Assembly: GCF_019746665.1 (NCBI RefSeq)
Contig: NZ_JAIERS010000030.1
Location: forward strand, 1 to 33,021
Origin: Sphingomonas sp.
GTDB lineage: Bacteria > Pseudomonadota > Alphaproteobacteria > Sphingomonadales > Sphingomonadaceae
Reading direction: 5' to 3'
DNA: 33,021 nt
The position numbers and the translations under genes were made by a program. Shown piece after piece: positions 25,601 to 33,021 of the stretch. Below the pieces are notes generated by a model. That model saw nothing but the letters and a program-made list of their open reading frames with translations, ran no database searches and was not told the origin of the DNA. Position 1 is the stretch's first letter, and each line of letters opens with the position of its first letter.

Positions 25601-26787
25601 CGCCCGGCGAGCCGAATATCGTCGAGCCCCTCATGCCCGCCAAAATTCATATGCGGGGCGAGGAAGCGATACTCGAAGGCGGGGCGTTCGAGCGGCCCAT
25701 CGAGGATCGCGCGCACCTCCACCGGCTGGCCACTCCAGCGCGGGTTGAGCGCATCGACCCGGGTCAGCCGCGCGGCGATCCGGGTGTCGAGCAGCTGCCG
25801 CCGCGCGAGATCGAGGGCGCCCGTCACGCGTGTGTCGAGCCCCGCCGAGCGCAGCCGCAGCCGCCCATCGAGCAGCCGGTGGTCGAGCGTCGCCTGCCCG
25901 CTCACCCCAAGGCGCGGCAGGAAATATTTGACGCCGTTCCCCCGGATCAGCCCGCGCACGTCGATCCAGCCGTCGAGGGCATAGCGCCCGGCATCGTTCG
26001 CCAGCGCGAGCTGGACGCGGCGGGTGCCGCCCAGCGTCGCCACGCCCTGCCCGCGCCAGCGCGCCCAGCGGCCATCACCCGCGATGCGCAGCGCGACCGG
26101 CTGGCGCTGGCCGATCAGCCTGGCGAGCAGCCCGTCCGCGGCGCCATCGGCGCGCGCGTCGAGATCGAAGCGATCGCGATCGGGGGCCGCGTCGAGCAGC
26201 AGGCGCAGGCTGTCGCTCCCCGCCACACGCGCGTCCACCCGCACCAGCGCGCGGCGGTCACGCACTTCGGCGCTCCCCACCAGTCGCCCGACGCGCGGGG
26301 TGCCGGTGAGCTTCGCGGCGGTCTGCAGCCGATCGATGCGCAGCCGCCCGATCGTGATGTCGAATCCGGGCAGGATCGGCCCCTTGCGCGGCGTGGGGCG
26401 CGGCTCGGGCTGCTTGAACAGCCGCGCCAGCGGCACGTCGAGCCCGTCGATCGCGAGTTCGTTGCGCAGCCATGCCCAGGGGCGCCAGCTCAAGTCGGCG
26501 CGGGGTGCGACCAGCACCAGCCCCTTGGGATCGCGGATGCGGACGTCGATCAGCGTCGCCCGGCCATAGATCGAGCCCGTTATCCGCCCGATCGAATAGC
26601 GCATCCCGTCCGCGCCCTGATACGCCGCCAGCCGCTCGGTGATCAGCCGGTGGCCGATGCTGGTATCAAGCAGCAGCGCGAGTGCCGCCAGCGCCGCGAA
26701 CGCGACGCCGATCACCCCCGCGATCATCCGGCCCCAGCGCCAGCGGCGGCGCGGCGGCGGGGTGGTGTTGGCCGCCGCCTCGCTCAA
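22624..26787 (-). CDS. tamB: Translocation and assembly module protein TamB
   Basis: This is a very long periplasm-spanning protein (1387 residues) anchored in the inner membrane by one N-terminal helix (about residues 18-40, GVIGVAFAALAALALLL). A long repetitive beta-strand-rich body follows. The conserved C-terminal TamB (DUF490) domain starts near residue 1050 and ends with ITRRLYAEIITDGQGYSATQ, VEFRVTRWLSILSTIS and INARVSKDY. With TamA it assists insertion of some outer-membrane proteins and is implicated in lipid transport (family knowledge). Translation probably starts at TTG 26787, whose TTGA overlaps the tamA stop, with CAGG a few bases upstream; the next in-frame Met is residue 21, inside the lead-in to the anchor helix. 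It is the last Tam gene; the restriction-modification gene follows 81 bases later. Confidence 0.93.
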   Translation of the reverse strand: MSEAAANTTPPPRRRWRWGRMIAGVIGVAFAALAALALLLDTSIGHRLITERLAAYQGADGMRYSIGRITGSIYGRATLIDVRIRDPKGLVLVAPRADLSWRPWAWLRNELAIDGLDVPLARLFKQPEPRPTPRKGPILPGFDITIGRLRIDRLQTAAKLTGTPRVGRLVGSAEVRDRRALVRVDARVAGSDSLRLLLDAAPDRDRFDLDARADGAADGLLARLIGQRQPVALRIAGDGRWARWRGQGVATLGGTRRVQLALANDAGRYALDGWIDVRGLIRGNGVKYFLPRLGVSGQATLDHRLLDGRLRLRSAGLDTRVTGALDLARRQLLDTRIAARLTRVDALNPRWSGQPVEVRAILDGPLERPAFEYRFLAPHMNFGGHEGLDDIRLAGRGRITGNGTVIPVSGTARRVSGVDPLIENILLAPRLEGAMVIANGWATGRGLKLRTKLLNAAIEARFAIGRPDFLAVIDAAVPRLELHGLGLVTGGGRLTVRPAPGGQGEVFAGTAEARVLRLDNELFQHLAAGLPRLATRFIQAPDKILRFQDLTVTAPDIRLTAQGYRRPDSPEVHFEATGTQARYGPIAALVIDGRLERPTIDLRLPRPADALGLADVTAHLDPTVPGYDWRAQGGSTLGAFTGQGALLIAEGQRTVVRIATLDVADMHGRGDLTSQPDGFEGRLSVDGAASGRIDFAPAEGHQRVAALLAADNARFGDTRLRRGRLDVTALLDPEGATIAARAEGQGLRQGTLALGRFSASATLRNGTGTATVRLAGARGAAFDLTADADIAPDRYTIRANGQIERRPLKLENAAIVTREGEAWRLAETRLSFAGGTGSISGRFAEESAALDASLDNLPMTILDLAVPGLGLSGSASGKLSYAQARGGAPTGRVDLRVRGLSRAGLVLRSQPVEFGLAGILQTDRAAMRAVMASGGKTIGRAQALLTPLAGEALVDRLTNAPLFAQLRYDGPADTLWRLTGIELFDLSGPVAIGADLGGRVNNPSIRGLLRAKGARIESTRTGTVLTNVTGDGRFSGSRLTIDNFAADAGRGGRVTGSGGFDFAAVNGFGMDLKLQASRAVMINRDDIGATITGPLSIRSDGDGGLIAGDVRLDVARYRLGQAVQAAAVPKLNLREINLPGGEVEAEAPQGSWRLDVHARTDDALSVTGLGLTSFWSADMQLGGIAEAPTIGGRAQIIRGTYEFSGRQFDIRRGVIRFLGNSPPDPALDIEADATTTGLSATIRVTGPSTKPEILFSSNPALPQDELLSRLLFGTSITSLSAPEALQLAAAVSALQNGGTGLNPINSLRRVVGLDRLRILPPDQQIGRTTSVAAGKYITRRLYAEIITDGQGYSATQVEFRVTRWLSILSTISTLGRQSINARVSKDY

Positions 26788-28769
26788 AATGCCTGCCCCA
26801 GCCCGACATAAACGGCGATCCGGGTATCGCCGCGCTGCGGGTTGATCGGGGTGCCGATGTCGATGCGGATCGGGCCGAAGTTGGAGTAATAACGAACCCC
26901 CAGCCCGGCGCCATATTGCAGCCCGGTAAAGCGCGGCAGCGGCGAGGTGTAGATGTTGCCCGCGTCGAAGAACGGCACCACCCCGAACGGCCCGAAGGCC
27001 TTCACCCGCGCCTCGATCGAAAATTCGGTCAGGCTGCGCCCACCGATCGGATCGTTGTTCACGTCGCGCGGGCCAATCGCCTGGAAGCCATAGCCGCGCA
27101 CCGAAGCGCCGCCGCCCGCATAGAAGCGCCGCGAGGGCGCGATCGCGTCGCGCGGGGCGCCGGCGATCGTGCCGAAGCGCACCCGCCCGGCGAGCACCAC
27201 CCGCTCGCTCACCGCGCGATAGGCGCTCGCGTCGAGCTGGATGCGCGCATAGCCGAACACATCGCCCTGCAGCGACAATTCGGGGCTCAGCCGCCCCCCC
27301 AGGCGAAAGCCGCGGCTGGGGTTGAGCAGATCGTTGGTGCCATCAAAGGTCAGGCTGGTCGGCAGCGCGGCGATGAAGAAGGTGCGCCGACGCGACAGCC
27401 CGGTCGCGATGATCTGGTCGCGCTCATCGGATGCCGCGAGTTCGGCGCCGACTGACCACACCCAGGCCTTTTGGAAAAAGATGTTGGTCTGCCGCTCCAG
27501 CGTGCCGATCAGCGAGAAGGTCGTCGCCTGGAACGCCGGACGGTTGAGATTGGCGGCGGCGAGTTGGGCGGTCAGCACCCGGTCGCGGCCTTCGAAATTG
27601 TTGCGGCGGAAGATCACCGCGCCCGATTGCTCCTGCGTGCCCGCCACGCCACGCAAGGTGAGCGCGCCTTCGGGCGGGAACAGGTTGCGGTGGGTCCAGT
27701 CGACTTCCGCGCGCACGCCTTCGCCGGTGCCATAGCCAAGCTCGCCACCGATCGTGCGCGGTGGCGCGGGGCGGACGGCGACCGCGACGTCGACCGTGCC
27801 CGGCGCCGCCCCCGGCACCGGCTTCACCTCGGCGGAGGCGACGATGCCCGTCTGGATCAGCGCGCGGCGCAGATCGTCGAGCGCACCGGCGCTATAGCTC
27901 TGCCCGGCGCGGAAGCGCGCGATCTGCTGGACATGGCGCGCGCTGAACAGCTTGGTCGGCGCGAGCACTACCTGACCGAAAGCGAGCGCCGCGCCAGGCG
28001 CGACCGGCTGGGTGAGCTGCGCGCGCCCGGTCGCATGGTCGATCACCACGCTCGGGCTTTCCACCTGGGCGAAGGGGAAGCCCTGCGCGCCGGTTTCGGT
28101 GCGCAACCGTGCCTCGGCGGCGGCGATCGCATCGGCGTTGGCGGGATCGCCCTCCTTGATGCCATAGGCTTGGGCGAGCGCGTCGCGCTTCGGCCCCGCC
28201 TCGGCCAGCCCCGGCAGCGCCACCTGATCGAGCCGGTAGAGCTGGCCGGGCTCGACGGTGAGCGTCACCACCGGCACATCGCCTTCGCGCGCGACGCTTG
28301 AGCTGATCTGGGCGTCATAATAGCCCGCGCCGCGCAGCAGCGTCTGTAGCAGCGCGATGTCCTCGCGCGCGCGGCGATCGATCTGCGCGGCGTTGGCCGG
28401 ATCGCCGACATGGGCCTTCAGCGCCGACAATTCGTTGAAGCGCTGGCGGAACAGCGTGTCGTCGATCCCTTCCAGCCCTTCGATGCGATAGTCATAGCGC
28501 GACAGCGCATCGGCGCTGGCCTCGGCTGCCTGCGGCGCGGCGGGCGCGGGCGCTGCGAGATCGGGCCAATCGACCCCCAACCCCGGCAGCGGCGCGAGCG
28601 GTGCGTTGGGATCGAGCATTGGCTCGGCATCGAGACCTGGCGCTGGGCTAGGCGGCGCGGTTTGGGCGGGCGGACGCGGGGACGGCTCTGGCGCGGGGGC
28701 TTGCTGGGCGAGCGCCATCCCCGGCGCCGCCGCCATCAAAGCCCAACACATCCCCCCTGACCACGCCAT
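26784..28769 (-). CDS. tamA: Outer-membrane translocation module protein TamA (BamA/Omp85 family)
   Basis: This 661-residue outer-membrane protein has a signal peptide ending GMALAQ, then a proline/alanine-rich stretch (PEPSPRPPAQTAPPSPAPG). POTRA domains occupy about residues 90-330, including YDYRIEGLEGIDDTLFRQRF and LYRLDQVALPGL. A 16-strand Omp85 barrel follows with GGGASVRGYGFQAIGP, the conserved barrel-lumen (V)RGY motif, and it ends in VYVGLGQAF with a terminal Phe. ATG 28769 gives a clean signal peptide and has AGG seven bases upstream; the longer frame from 28832 adds an arginine-rich leader from the spacer. It overlaps tamB by four bases, so the two products should be made in step. 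Length and context support TamA rather than BamA. Confidence 0.92.
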   Translation of the reverse strand: MAWSGGMCWALMAAAPGMALAQQAPAPEPSPRPPAQTAPPSPAPGLDAEPMLDPNAPLAPLPGLGVDWPDLAAPAPAAPQAAEASADALSRYDYRIEGLEGIDDTLFRQRFNELSALKAHVGDPANAAQIDRRAREDIALLQTLLRGAGYYDAQISSSVAREGDVPVVTLTVEPGQLYRLDQVALPGLAEAGPKRDALAQAYGIKEGDPANADAIAAAEARLRTETGAQGFPFAQVESPSVVIDHATGRAQLTQPVAPGAALAFGQVVLAPTKLFSARHVQQIARFRAGQSYSAGALDDLRRALIQTGIVASAEVKPVPGAAPGTVDVAVAVRPAPPRTIGGELGYGTGEGVRAEVDWTHRNLFPPEGALTLRGVAGTQEQSGAVIFRRNNFEGRDRVLTAQLAAANLNRPAFQATTFSLIGTLERQTNIFFQKAWVWSVGAELAASDERDQIIATGLSRRRTFFIAALPTSLTFDGTNDLLNPSRGFRLGGRLSPELSLQGDVFGYARIQLDASAYRAVSERVVLAGRVRFGTIAGAPRDAIAPSRRFYAGGGASVRGYGFQAIGPRDVNNDPIGGRSLTEFSIEARVKAFGPFGVVPFFDAGNIYTSPLPRFTGLQYGAGLGVRYYSNFGPIRIDIGTPINPQRGDTRIAVYVGLGQAF

Positions 28770-28809
28770 TACCGCACCTGCTCTAGCGCGGCGCGGGGCG
28801 GCGCGACAG

Positions 28810-28859
28810 GCCCGGCGACGCAACGAGCGCAATTCCTTGCGTCGCGGCGAGCGCCGGGC
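28810..28859. repeat. Inverted repeats upstream of tamA
   Basis: GCGACGCAA (28815-28823) and TTGCGTCGC (28837-28845) are perfect nine-base arms with a 13-base spacer. A wider pair, GCCCGGCG (28810-28817) and CGCCGGGC (28852-28859), overlaps the same left arm, so alternative folds are possible. The element lies 41-90 bases before the tamA start. Confidence 0.5.
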
Positions 28860-28880
28860 GCGGCGGGCGCCTGAGAGTTG

Positions 28881-28913
28881 GTTTGGAAATGCGCGACAAG
28901 CGCATTCCCAAAC
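28881..28913 (-). terminator. Hairpin after the M1 aminopeptidase gene
   Basis: GTTTGGAAATGCGC (28881-28894) and GCGCATTCCCAAAC (28900-28913) pair over 13 of 14 bases with a five-base loop, starting six bases past the stop codon of the upstream minus-strand gene. No T-tract follows on the minus strand (CAACTCTC), so it may protect or attenuate the transcript rather than end it. Confidence 0.5.
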
Positions 28914-28919
28914 GGTCGC

Positions 28920-31511
28920 TCAGCGCGCCGCGAGCCAGCCGCTCACCGCCGGGCGCAGCTTCTCGGCGCTCGCCCGCCGCACCGCGATGGTGGTCAGCAC
29001 GCGTTGCAGGCCCTGACGGGCATCGGCCGGCAGGTTCTTGTCGGCATAGGCCTGGAGCTTGGCGGGCATCGCCGGGTCGCTCGAACTGGCCGCGAGCGCC
29101 ACGACATATTGCGACCGCGCGCTCGCCTCGACGAAGCCGTTGACCACGTCGAGATGCGCCGTCGCCCAATCGAACGCCATGTCGGGGAAGCGCCCGGCGA
29201 TCGCCGAAAGCAGCTGCGCCTTGCGCGGCGCGGTCAGCTCATCGCCCTGCAACAGGCCGAGCGCGCGGGTGGCGATCGCCTTGTCGCGCGACAGGCCGAG
29301 CAGGCGCAGATAGCCGGCCTTCACCACCGGATCGGCGGTTTGCGCGGCGAGCGCGCGCAGCCCCTCCCATTCCTCGGCCGTCGCGTTGATCGCATAGGTG
29401 TTGAGCACCGCCTGGCGGATCGCCGGGGGGATGGCGGTCGGATCGCTCTTCAGCGCGGTTACATAACGCCGCGCCTCGGCGACAGTGTTCGCGTCGCCAT
29501 TGGCGCCGAGGCGGCCGATAAGCTGCTCGCGCAGCGTCGTCACCAGCGGCGCCTCGCCGGCTTGGGCGGTGAAGCCGATCCGCTGAAGCACCGGGCCGAA
29601 CAGCGCGCTGGTGCGCGCGCGCAGAGGTTGCTCGAGGTCGGTGCCTAGATACAGGCCGATCAGCCCGCTCAACTGGCCGTTCACCGTGGTCCATTCGAGC
29701 GGGTTCGCCTCGGCGCGGACCTGGCCGAGCAGATCGAAATAGCGCGACAGATCCTGGTCGCCCGACAGGGCGAGCCCGAAATCATCGGCAAGCGTGCCGA
29801 GCTTGTCGGTGAGTTCCAGCCGCGCGTAATCACGCACCAGCGCGGCGTGGCCGGCATCGTCGTACATCACCCGGGTGTAGCTGCCCTTGCCGACATTGCC
29901 GACGACGGCGCCGCAGCCGGCGAGCGTCAGCTGATTGGGCGCTCCGCCGGTCGCGACCGTCTCGCGCACCGCCCCGCCGACGATGCCGACCCGCAGCGGC
30001 ACCTGCCAGCTGAGCGGCGCCTTCGATGAAGCATCGACGCCGTAGCGCCCCTGCGTCAGCGTGACCGGAGTCTGACCGTTCTGGCACGCGCCCGCCGCGA
30101 TCCGCACCAGCGGCACGCCCGGCTGGAGCGTGAAGCCGCGCGCGATCTCGGCGACCGGGCGCCCGGTGGTCTTGGCGAGTTCCGCCCAGAGCTGACCGGT
30201 CTGCGTGTTCCCATATTTATATTTGGCCATGTAATTGCGCATCCCGGCGCGGAACTTGTCCGGCCCGAGCGACGATTCGAGCATGGCGATCACCGCCTGG
30301 CCCTTTTGGTAGGTGATCTGGTCGAACGCGCCGTTCAGTTGCTCAACCGTTTCGACATGGCGGATCACCGGGTGGGTCGCCGCCGTCGCGTCGATCCCCA
30401 TCGCCGCCTCGCGCGCCTCGATCACCGCCTGCGCCGGCGCGTTCCATTCGGGGTTGAGATCGGCGGCGGACTTGCTTTCCATCCACGAGGCGAAGCCCTC
30501 GTTCAGCCACAGATCGTCCCACCAGTTCATCGTCACCAGATCGCCGAACCACTGGTGCGCCATTTCGTGGGCGACGACGGTGAAGATCTCCTGCCGGTTG
30601 CTCTCGTTATTGCGCTTCGGATCGAACAGGACGAGTGGTTCGAAGTAGAAGATCGCGCCCCAATTCTCCATCGCCCCGAAGAACTGGCTGGAGCCGGGGC
30701 CGGCGATCATGTCGAGCTTGGGCAGCGGATATTTCTGGCCGAAATAATTGTTATAATAGCTCAGCAGCCGCTTGGCCTGCGCCAGCGCATAATCGCCCTG
30801 ATCGACCACGCCGCGCCGGGTGATGATGCCGATCTCGACGCCGTCCTGCATCACCGTCTTGCGCTCGACATCGCCCATGCCGAGGAACAGCAGATAGCTC
30901 GACATCACCGGCGTCTGCGCGAAGCTGTAGAGCTGGCGGCCATCGGCGAGCTTGGTCACCGTCGCCGGCATGTTGCTGAACGCGGTCTGCCCCTGGGGCG
31001 CGACGGCGGAGAGCTTGTAGGTGGCCTTGAAGCTCGGCTCGTCAAACATCGGTGCGAAGCGGCGCGCGTCGGGTGCTTCGAACTGGGTCACCAGCATCCG
31101 CGCGTTGCTGCCGTCGGGGTTTTTGTAGTCGATCGCGAAAAAGCCGGCGGCGGTATCGTTGATCTTGCCCGACCAGGCGAAATCGAGCCGGTGCGCGCCA
31201 GGCTTCAGCGGCGCGGCCGCGGTCAACGTGACGCGCTGCTGCTTCGCGTCGAAGCTGAGCTTGGCGGGCTTGCCGTCGATCGTCGCGCGCTTGATGTCGA
31301 GTTCGGCGGCGTTCAGCGTCACCGCATTGGTCGCCGCCTTGACCTGGATGGCGATGCTTTCCTCGCCGGTGAAGGTCTTGGCCTGGGCATTCGGATCGAC
31401 GCGGATCGTGTAGGCGGTGGGCACCACCGTCTTGGGCAACTGGCCCGCCGCCAACGCCGGCGCCCCCACGCCCGCCAACAGCATCGCCACGCCAAATCGC
31501 ATCGCCGTCAT
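28920..31511 (-). CDS. Secreted M1-family zinc aminopeptidase
   Basis: This 863-residue exopeptidase has the full M1 signature. The amino-terminus-recognition motif GAMEN is at 279-283. The zinc site HEMAH is at 315-319, with the third ligand Glu338 in LWLNEGFASW. A catalytic-tyrosine region ITYQKGQAVI comes further on, and a C-terminal ERAP1-like helical domain fills the rest. A signal peptide of about 22 residues (MTAMRFGVAMLLAGVGAPALAAG) points to the periplasm. ATG 31511 has GGAGAG about five bases upstream; the open frame reaching 32171 runs antisense to the flavoprotein gene and is discarded. It removes N-terminal amino acids from peptides; a role in peptide scavenging is inference. Cytoplasmic PepN of gamma-proteobacteria lacks a signal peptide, so I give no symbol. 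Confidence 0.93.
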   Translation of the reverse strand: MTAMRFGVAMLLAGVGAPALAAGQLPKTVVPTAYTIRVDPNAQAKTFTGEESIAIQVKAATNAVTLNAAELDIKRATIDGKPAKLSFDAKQQRVTLTAAAPLKPGAHRLDFAWSGKINDTAAGFFAIDYKNPDGSNARMLVTQFEAPDARRFAPMFDEPSFKATYKLSAVAPQGQTAFSNMPATVTKLADGRQLYSFAQTPVMSSYLLFLGMGDVERKTVMQDGVEIGIITRRGVVDQGDYALAQAKRLLSYYNNYFGQKYPLPKLDMIAGPGSSQFFGAMENWGAIFYFEPLVLFDPKRNNESNRQEIFTVVAHEMAHQWFGDLVTMNWWDDLWLNEGFASWMESKSAADLNPEWNAPAQAVIEAREAAMGIDATAATHPVIRHVETVEQLNGAFDQITYQKGQAVIAMLESSLGPDKFRAGMRNYMAKYKYGNTQTGQLWAELAKTTGRPVAEIARGFTLQPGVPLVRIAAGACQNGQTPVTLTQGRYGVDASSKAPLSWQVPLRVGIVGGAVRETVATGGAPNQLTLAGCGAVVGNVGKGSYTRVMYDDAGHAALVRDYARLELTDKLGTLADDFGLALSGDQDLSRYFDLLGQVRAEANPLEWTTVNGQLSGLIGLYLGTDLEQPLRARTSALFGPVLQRIGFTAQAGEAPLVTTLREQLIGRLGANGDANTVAEARRYVTALKSDPTAIPPAIRQAVLNTYAINATAEEWEGLRALAAQTADPVVKAGYLRLLGLSRDKAIATRALGLLQGDELTAPRKAQLLSAIAGRFPDMAFDWATAHLDVVNGFVEASARSQYVVALAASSSDPAMPAKLQAYADKNLPADARQGLQRVLTTIAVRRASAEKLRPAVSGWLAAR

Positions 31512-31655
31512 CTTCACTCTCCGCTTAACCTTATCGGCGGCGGACCCTAGGGGCTTGATCCGCAAATGCAATCGCGGCTGGCGGACGATCGACGTCATGC
31601 GACCAACTCGTTTCGCACTCTGGACAAGCCAATGGGTTGCGGTATGCAACGCAAT

Positions 31656-32627
31656 ATGAGCCTCATCGCCCCCCTGGATCGCCTGCGCCTGCCCGTGATC
31701 GGGTCGCCGCTGTTCATCATCTCGAACCCCGCGCTGGTGATCGCCCAGTGCAAGGCGGGGATCATGGGCAGCTTCCCCGCGCTCAACGCCCGCCCGCAGG
31801 CGCTGCTCGACGAATGGCTCCACCAGATCACCGAGGAACTCGCCGCCTGGAACCGCGACAATCCCGATCGTCCAGCGGCGCCCTATGCGGTGAACCAGAT
31901 CGTCCACCGCTCGAACGATCGGCTGGAGGCGGACATGCACACCTGCGCCAAATGGCAGGTGCCGGTGGTCATCACCTCGCTCGGCGCGCGCGAGGAGGTG
32001 AATCAGGCGGTGCAGACATGGGGCGGGATCACGCTGCACGACATCATCGACGATCGCTTCGCGCGCAAGGCGATCGAAAAGGGCGCGAACGGCCTGATCG
32101 CGGTCGCCGCCGGCGCCGGTGGCCATGCCGGGCGGCTGAGCCCGTTCGCGCTGGTGCAGGAAATCCGCCAATGGTTCGATGGCCCGCTCGCGCTATCGGG
32201 CTCGATGGCGAGCGGCGACGCGGTGCTCGCCGCGCAGGCGATGGGCGCCGATCTCGCCTATATCGGCTCGGCCTTCATCGCGACCGAAGAGGCCAATGCG
32301 GCGGAGGCATACAAGCAGGAAATCGTCGCCTCCAAAGCGTCCGACATCGTCTATTCGGACCTGTTCACCGGCGTGTGGGGCAATTATCTGCGCGGCTCGA
32401 TCGAGCGCGCCGGGCTCGATCCCGACAATCTGCCCAAGGGCGATGTGTCGACCATGAACTTCGGCGGCAATGCCGGCGCCAAGGCGTGGCGCGACATCTG
32501 GGGATCGGGCCAGGGCATCGGCGCGATCGACAAGGTGCAACCGGCGGGCGAGCTGATCGCCAAGATCGCGGAAGAGTATGGCGCGGCGCTCGCGCGGGTG
32601 CGCGCGCTGCCGCAGCCGACGGTTTGA
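31656..32627 (+). CDS. Nitronate monooxygenase-like FMN flavoprotein
   Basis: This 323-residue TIM-barrel flavoprotein belongs to the 2-nitropropane dioxygenase/nitronate monooxygenase family. The N-terminal block LPVIGSPLFIISNPALVIA, the FMN-phosphate region AVAAGAGGHAGRL (about residues 150-162), and LALSGSMASGDAVLAAQAMG followed by YIGSAFIATEEA are typical. Members oxidise nitronates such as propionate-3-nitronate, or use related substrates; the true substrate here is unknown. ATG 31656 is just before the conserved block and has no clear ribosome site; ATGs at 31632 and 31644 are in frame and possible. The 144-base gap to the divergent aminopeptidase gene contains TGGACA-N16-TATGCA (31621-31648), a possible promoter giving a very short leader, and GTTGC-GGTAT-GCAAC (31636-31650). 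Confidence 0.9.
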   Translation: MSLIAPLDRLRLPVIGSPLFIISNPALVIAQCKAGIMGSFPALNARPQALLDEWLHQITEELAAWNRDNPDRPAAPYAVNQIVHRSNDRLEADMHTCAKWQVPVVITSLGAREEVNQAVQTWGGITLHDIIDDRFARKAIEKGANGLIAVAAGAGGHAGRLSPFALVQEIRQWFDGPLALSGSMASGDAVLAAQAMGADLAYIGSAFIATEEANAAEAYKQEIVASKASDIVYSDLFTGVWGNYLRGSIERAGLDPDNLPKGDVSTMNFGGNAGAKAWRDIWGSGQGIGAIDKVQPAGELIAKIAEEYGAALARVRALPQPTV

Positions 32628-32633
32628 GCGCTC

Positions 32634-32657
32634 CCCGGCACGCTGAGCGTCGCCGGG
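32634..32657 (+). terminator. Hairpin after the nitronate monooxygenase-like gene
   Basis: CCCGGC (32634-32639) pairs with GCCGGG (32652-32657), and ACG/CGT extend the stem past a one-base bulge. It starts seven bases after the stop codon. It lacks a T-tract, so it is only a candidate transcript end. Confidence 0.4.
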
Positions 32658-32687
32658 ACGCGACGGCCCCGTAAGCTGGATCAGCCG

Positions 32688-32921
32688 CTAGAAAGCCCCG
32701 CGCAACCGCTCGATCATGTCGCGCGCGGGGCTCGGCGGCGGGCTGGCGTCGAGCGTCGCGTCGAGCCGCGCGGCGCGGCGGAACAGCTCGATACTGCCGT
32801 CGATCAGCGCGCGGGCACGCGGCGGCATCGCGGCGAGCGCGCTCGGGTCGGAATAGGGCGCTTCGCCCAGCCGGCGCGAGGGCGCGCAGGCGTCGGCCGC
32901 GCGCATCTCCCCCGCCGCCAC
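32688..32921 (-). CDS. Short unrecognised protein or gene remnant
   Basis: This 77-residue frame opens with GTG at 32921. I do not recognise the product. The sequence (PPRARALIDGSIELFRRAAR, then SPPPSPARDMIERLRGAF) is charged and helix-like with plausible coding composition. The same frame stays open for another 20 or more codons upstream without a start (RAFTAWLLTQRAV is continuous with the predicted N-terminus) until a stop near 32992. This leaves open that the annotated start is wrong or that the 5' part of a larger gene is lost. It faces the flavoprotein gene tail to tail. Confidence 0.4.
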   Translation of the reverse strand: MAAGEMRAADACAPSRRLGEAPYSDPSALAAMPPRARALIDGSIELFRRAARLDATLDASPPPSPARDMIERLRGAF

Positions 32922-33021
32922 CGCGCGCTGGGTGAGCAGCCAGGCTGTAAACGCTCGCGCTAAATGGCGGCGTTCTGATCGCGCTATTTGTCAGTTGCCG
33001 GGTCCGATGACGAGGCAATCG

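Noticed and set aside
24685..26811. A 708-codon open frame antisense to tamB
   Set aside because: Its product is Arg/Ala/Gly/His-rich with no domain, and it mirrors the strongly biased codons of tamB. Long antisense frames are expected at this G+C.
31512..32171. N-terminal extension of the M1 peptidase
   Set aside because: It is antisense to the flavoprotein gene and would bury the clear signal peptide inside the protein.
32365..33018. A 217-codon minus-strand frame at the right edge
   Set aside because: The product is Arg/Ala-rich and overlaps the 3' end of the flavoprotein gene in antisense.

Overview
The window looks like chromosomal DNA of an alphaproteobacterium, most probably a sphingomonad. 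The evidence is very high G+C, DnaE, GlnB, GlnA and TamA/TamB proteins of alphaproteobacterial type, a serine-protease autotransporter, and a dispersed CCCTCTCCCCC-type palindrome. There are no rRNA or tRNA genes, CRISPR arrays, transposases, integrases or phage genes that I can see. The placement rests on recognised protein features, not on a database search.

Layout, left to right. 1-1182: the 5' part of dnaE (minus strand, running off the left edge), carrying an in-frame insertion of a palindromic element. 1317-4970: a secreted trypsin-like autotransporter. 5105-6743: a CinA/MoaB-like protein divergent from methionine aminopeptidase. 6767-10318: an AraC regulator, a PLP-dependent decarboxylase and a divergent LysR regulator with a clear palindromic operator between the last two. 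10406-12319: nitrogen assimilation, glnB-glnA behind a sigma-54-like promoter and closed by an intrinsic terminator. 12445-14320: a small unrecognised protein overlapping a chemoreceptor-like gene, closed by another strong terminator. 14361-18265: an S41-family hydrolase, an aldehyde dehydrogenase and an ATP-grasp ligase, all on the plus strand. 18184-19956: an SLC13-type transporter whose 3' end overlaps the ATP-grasp gene tail to tail. 20137-22542: a solitary type IIG-like restriction-modification gene, less G+C-rich than everything around it. 22624-31511: tamB, tamA and a periplasmic M1 aminopeptidase, all on the minus strand. 31656-32627: a nitronate monooxygenase-like flavoprotein. 32688-32921: a short unrecognised reading frame.

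Functional units. glnB and glnA form the usual PII/glutamine synthetase pair, and both keep the tyrosines used for covalent control (Tyr51 in PII, Tyr399 in GS). tamA and tamB overlap by four bases and should be translationally coupled; their products form the envelope-spanning module that helps outer-membrane protein insertion, possibly including autotransporters such as the one in this window (inference). The decarboxylase and LysR gene form a divergent regulator-target pair.

Most of the window is ordinary housekeeping sequence. The accessory candidates are the single-gene restriction-modification locus with its mosaic composition and flanking inverted repeats, and the palindrome inside dnaE. 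I found no convincing new multi-gene system.
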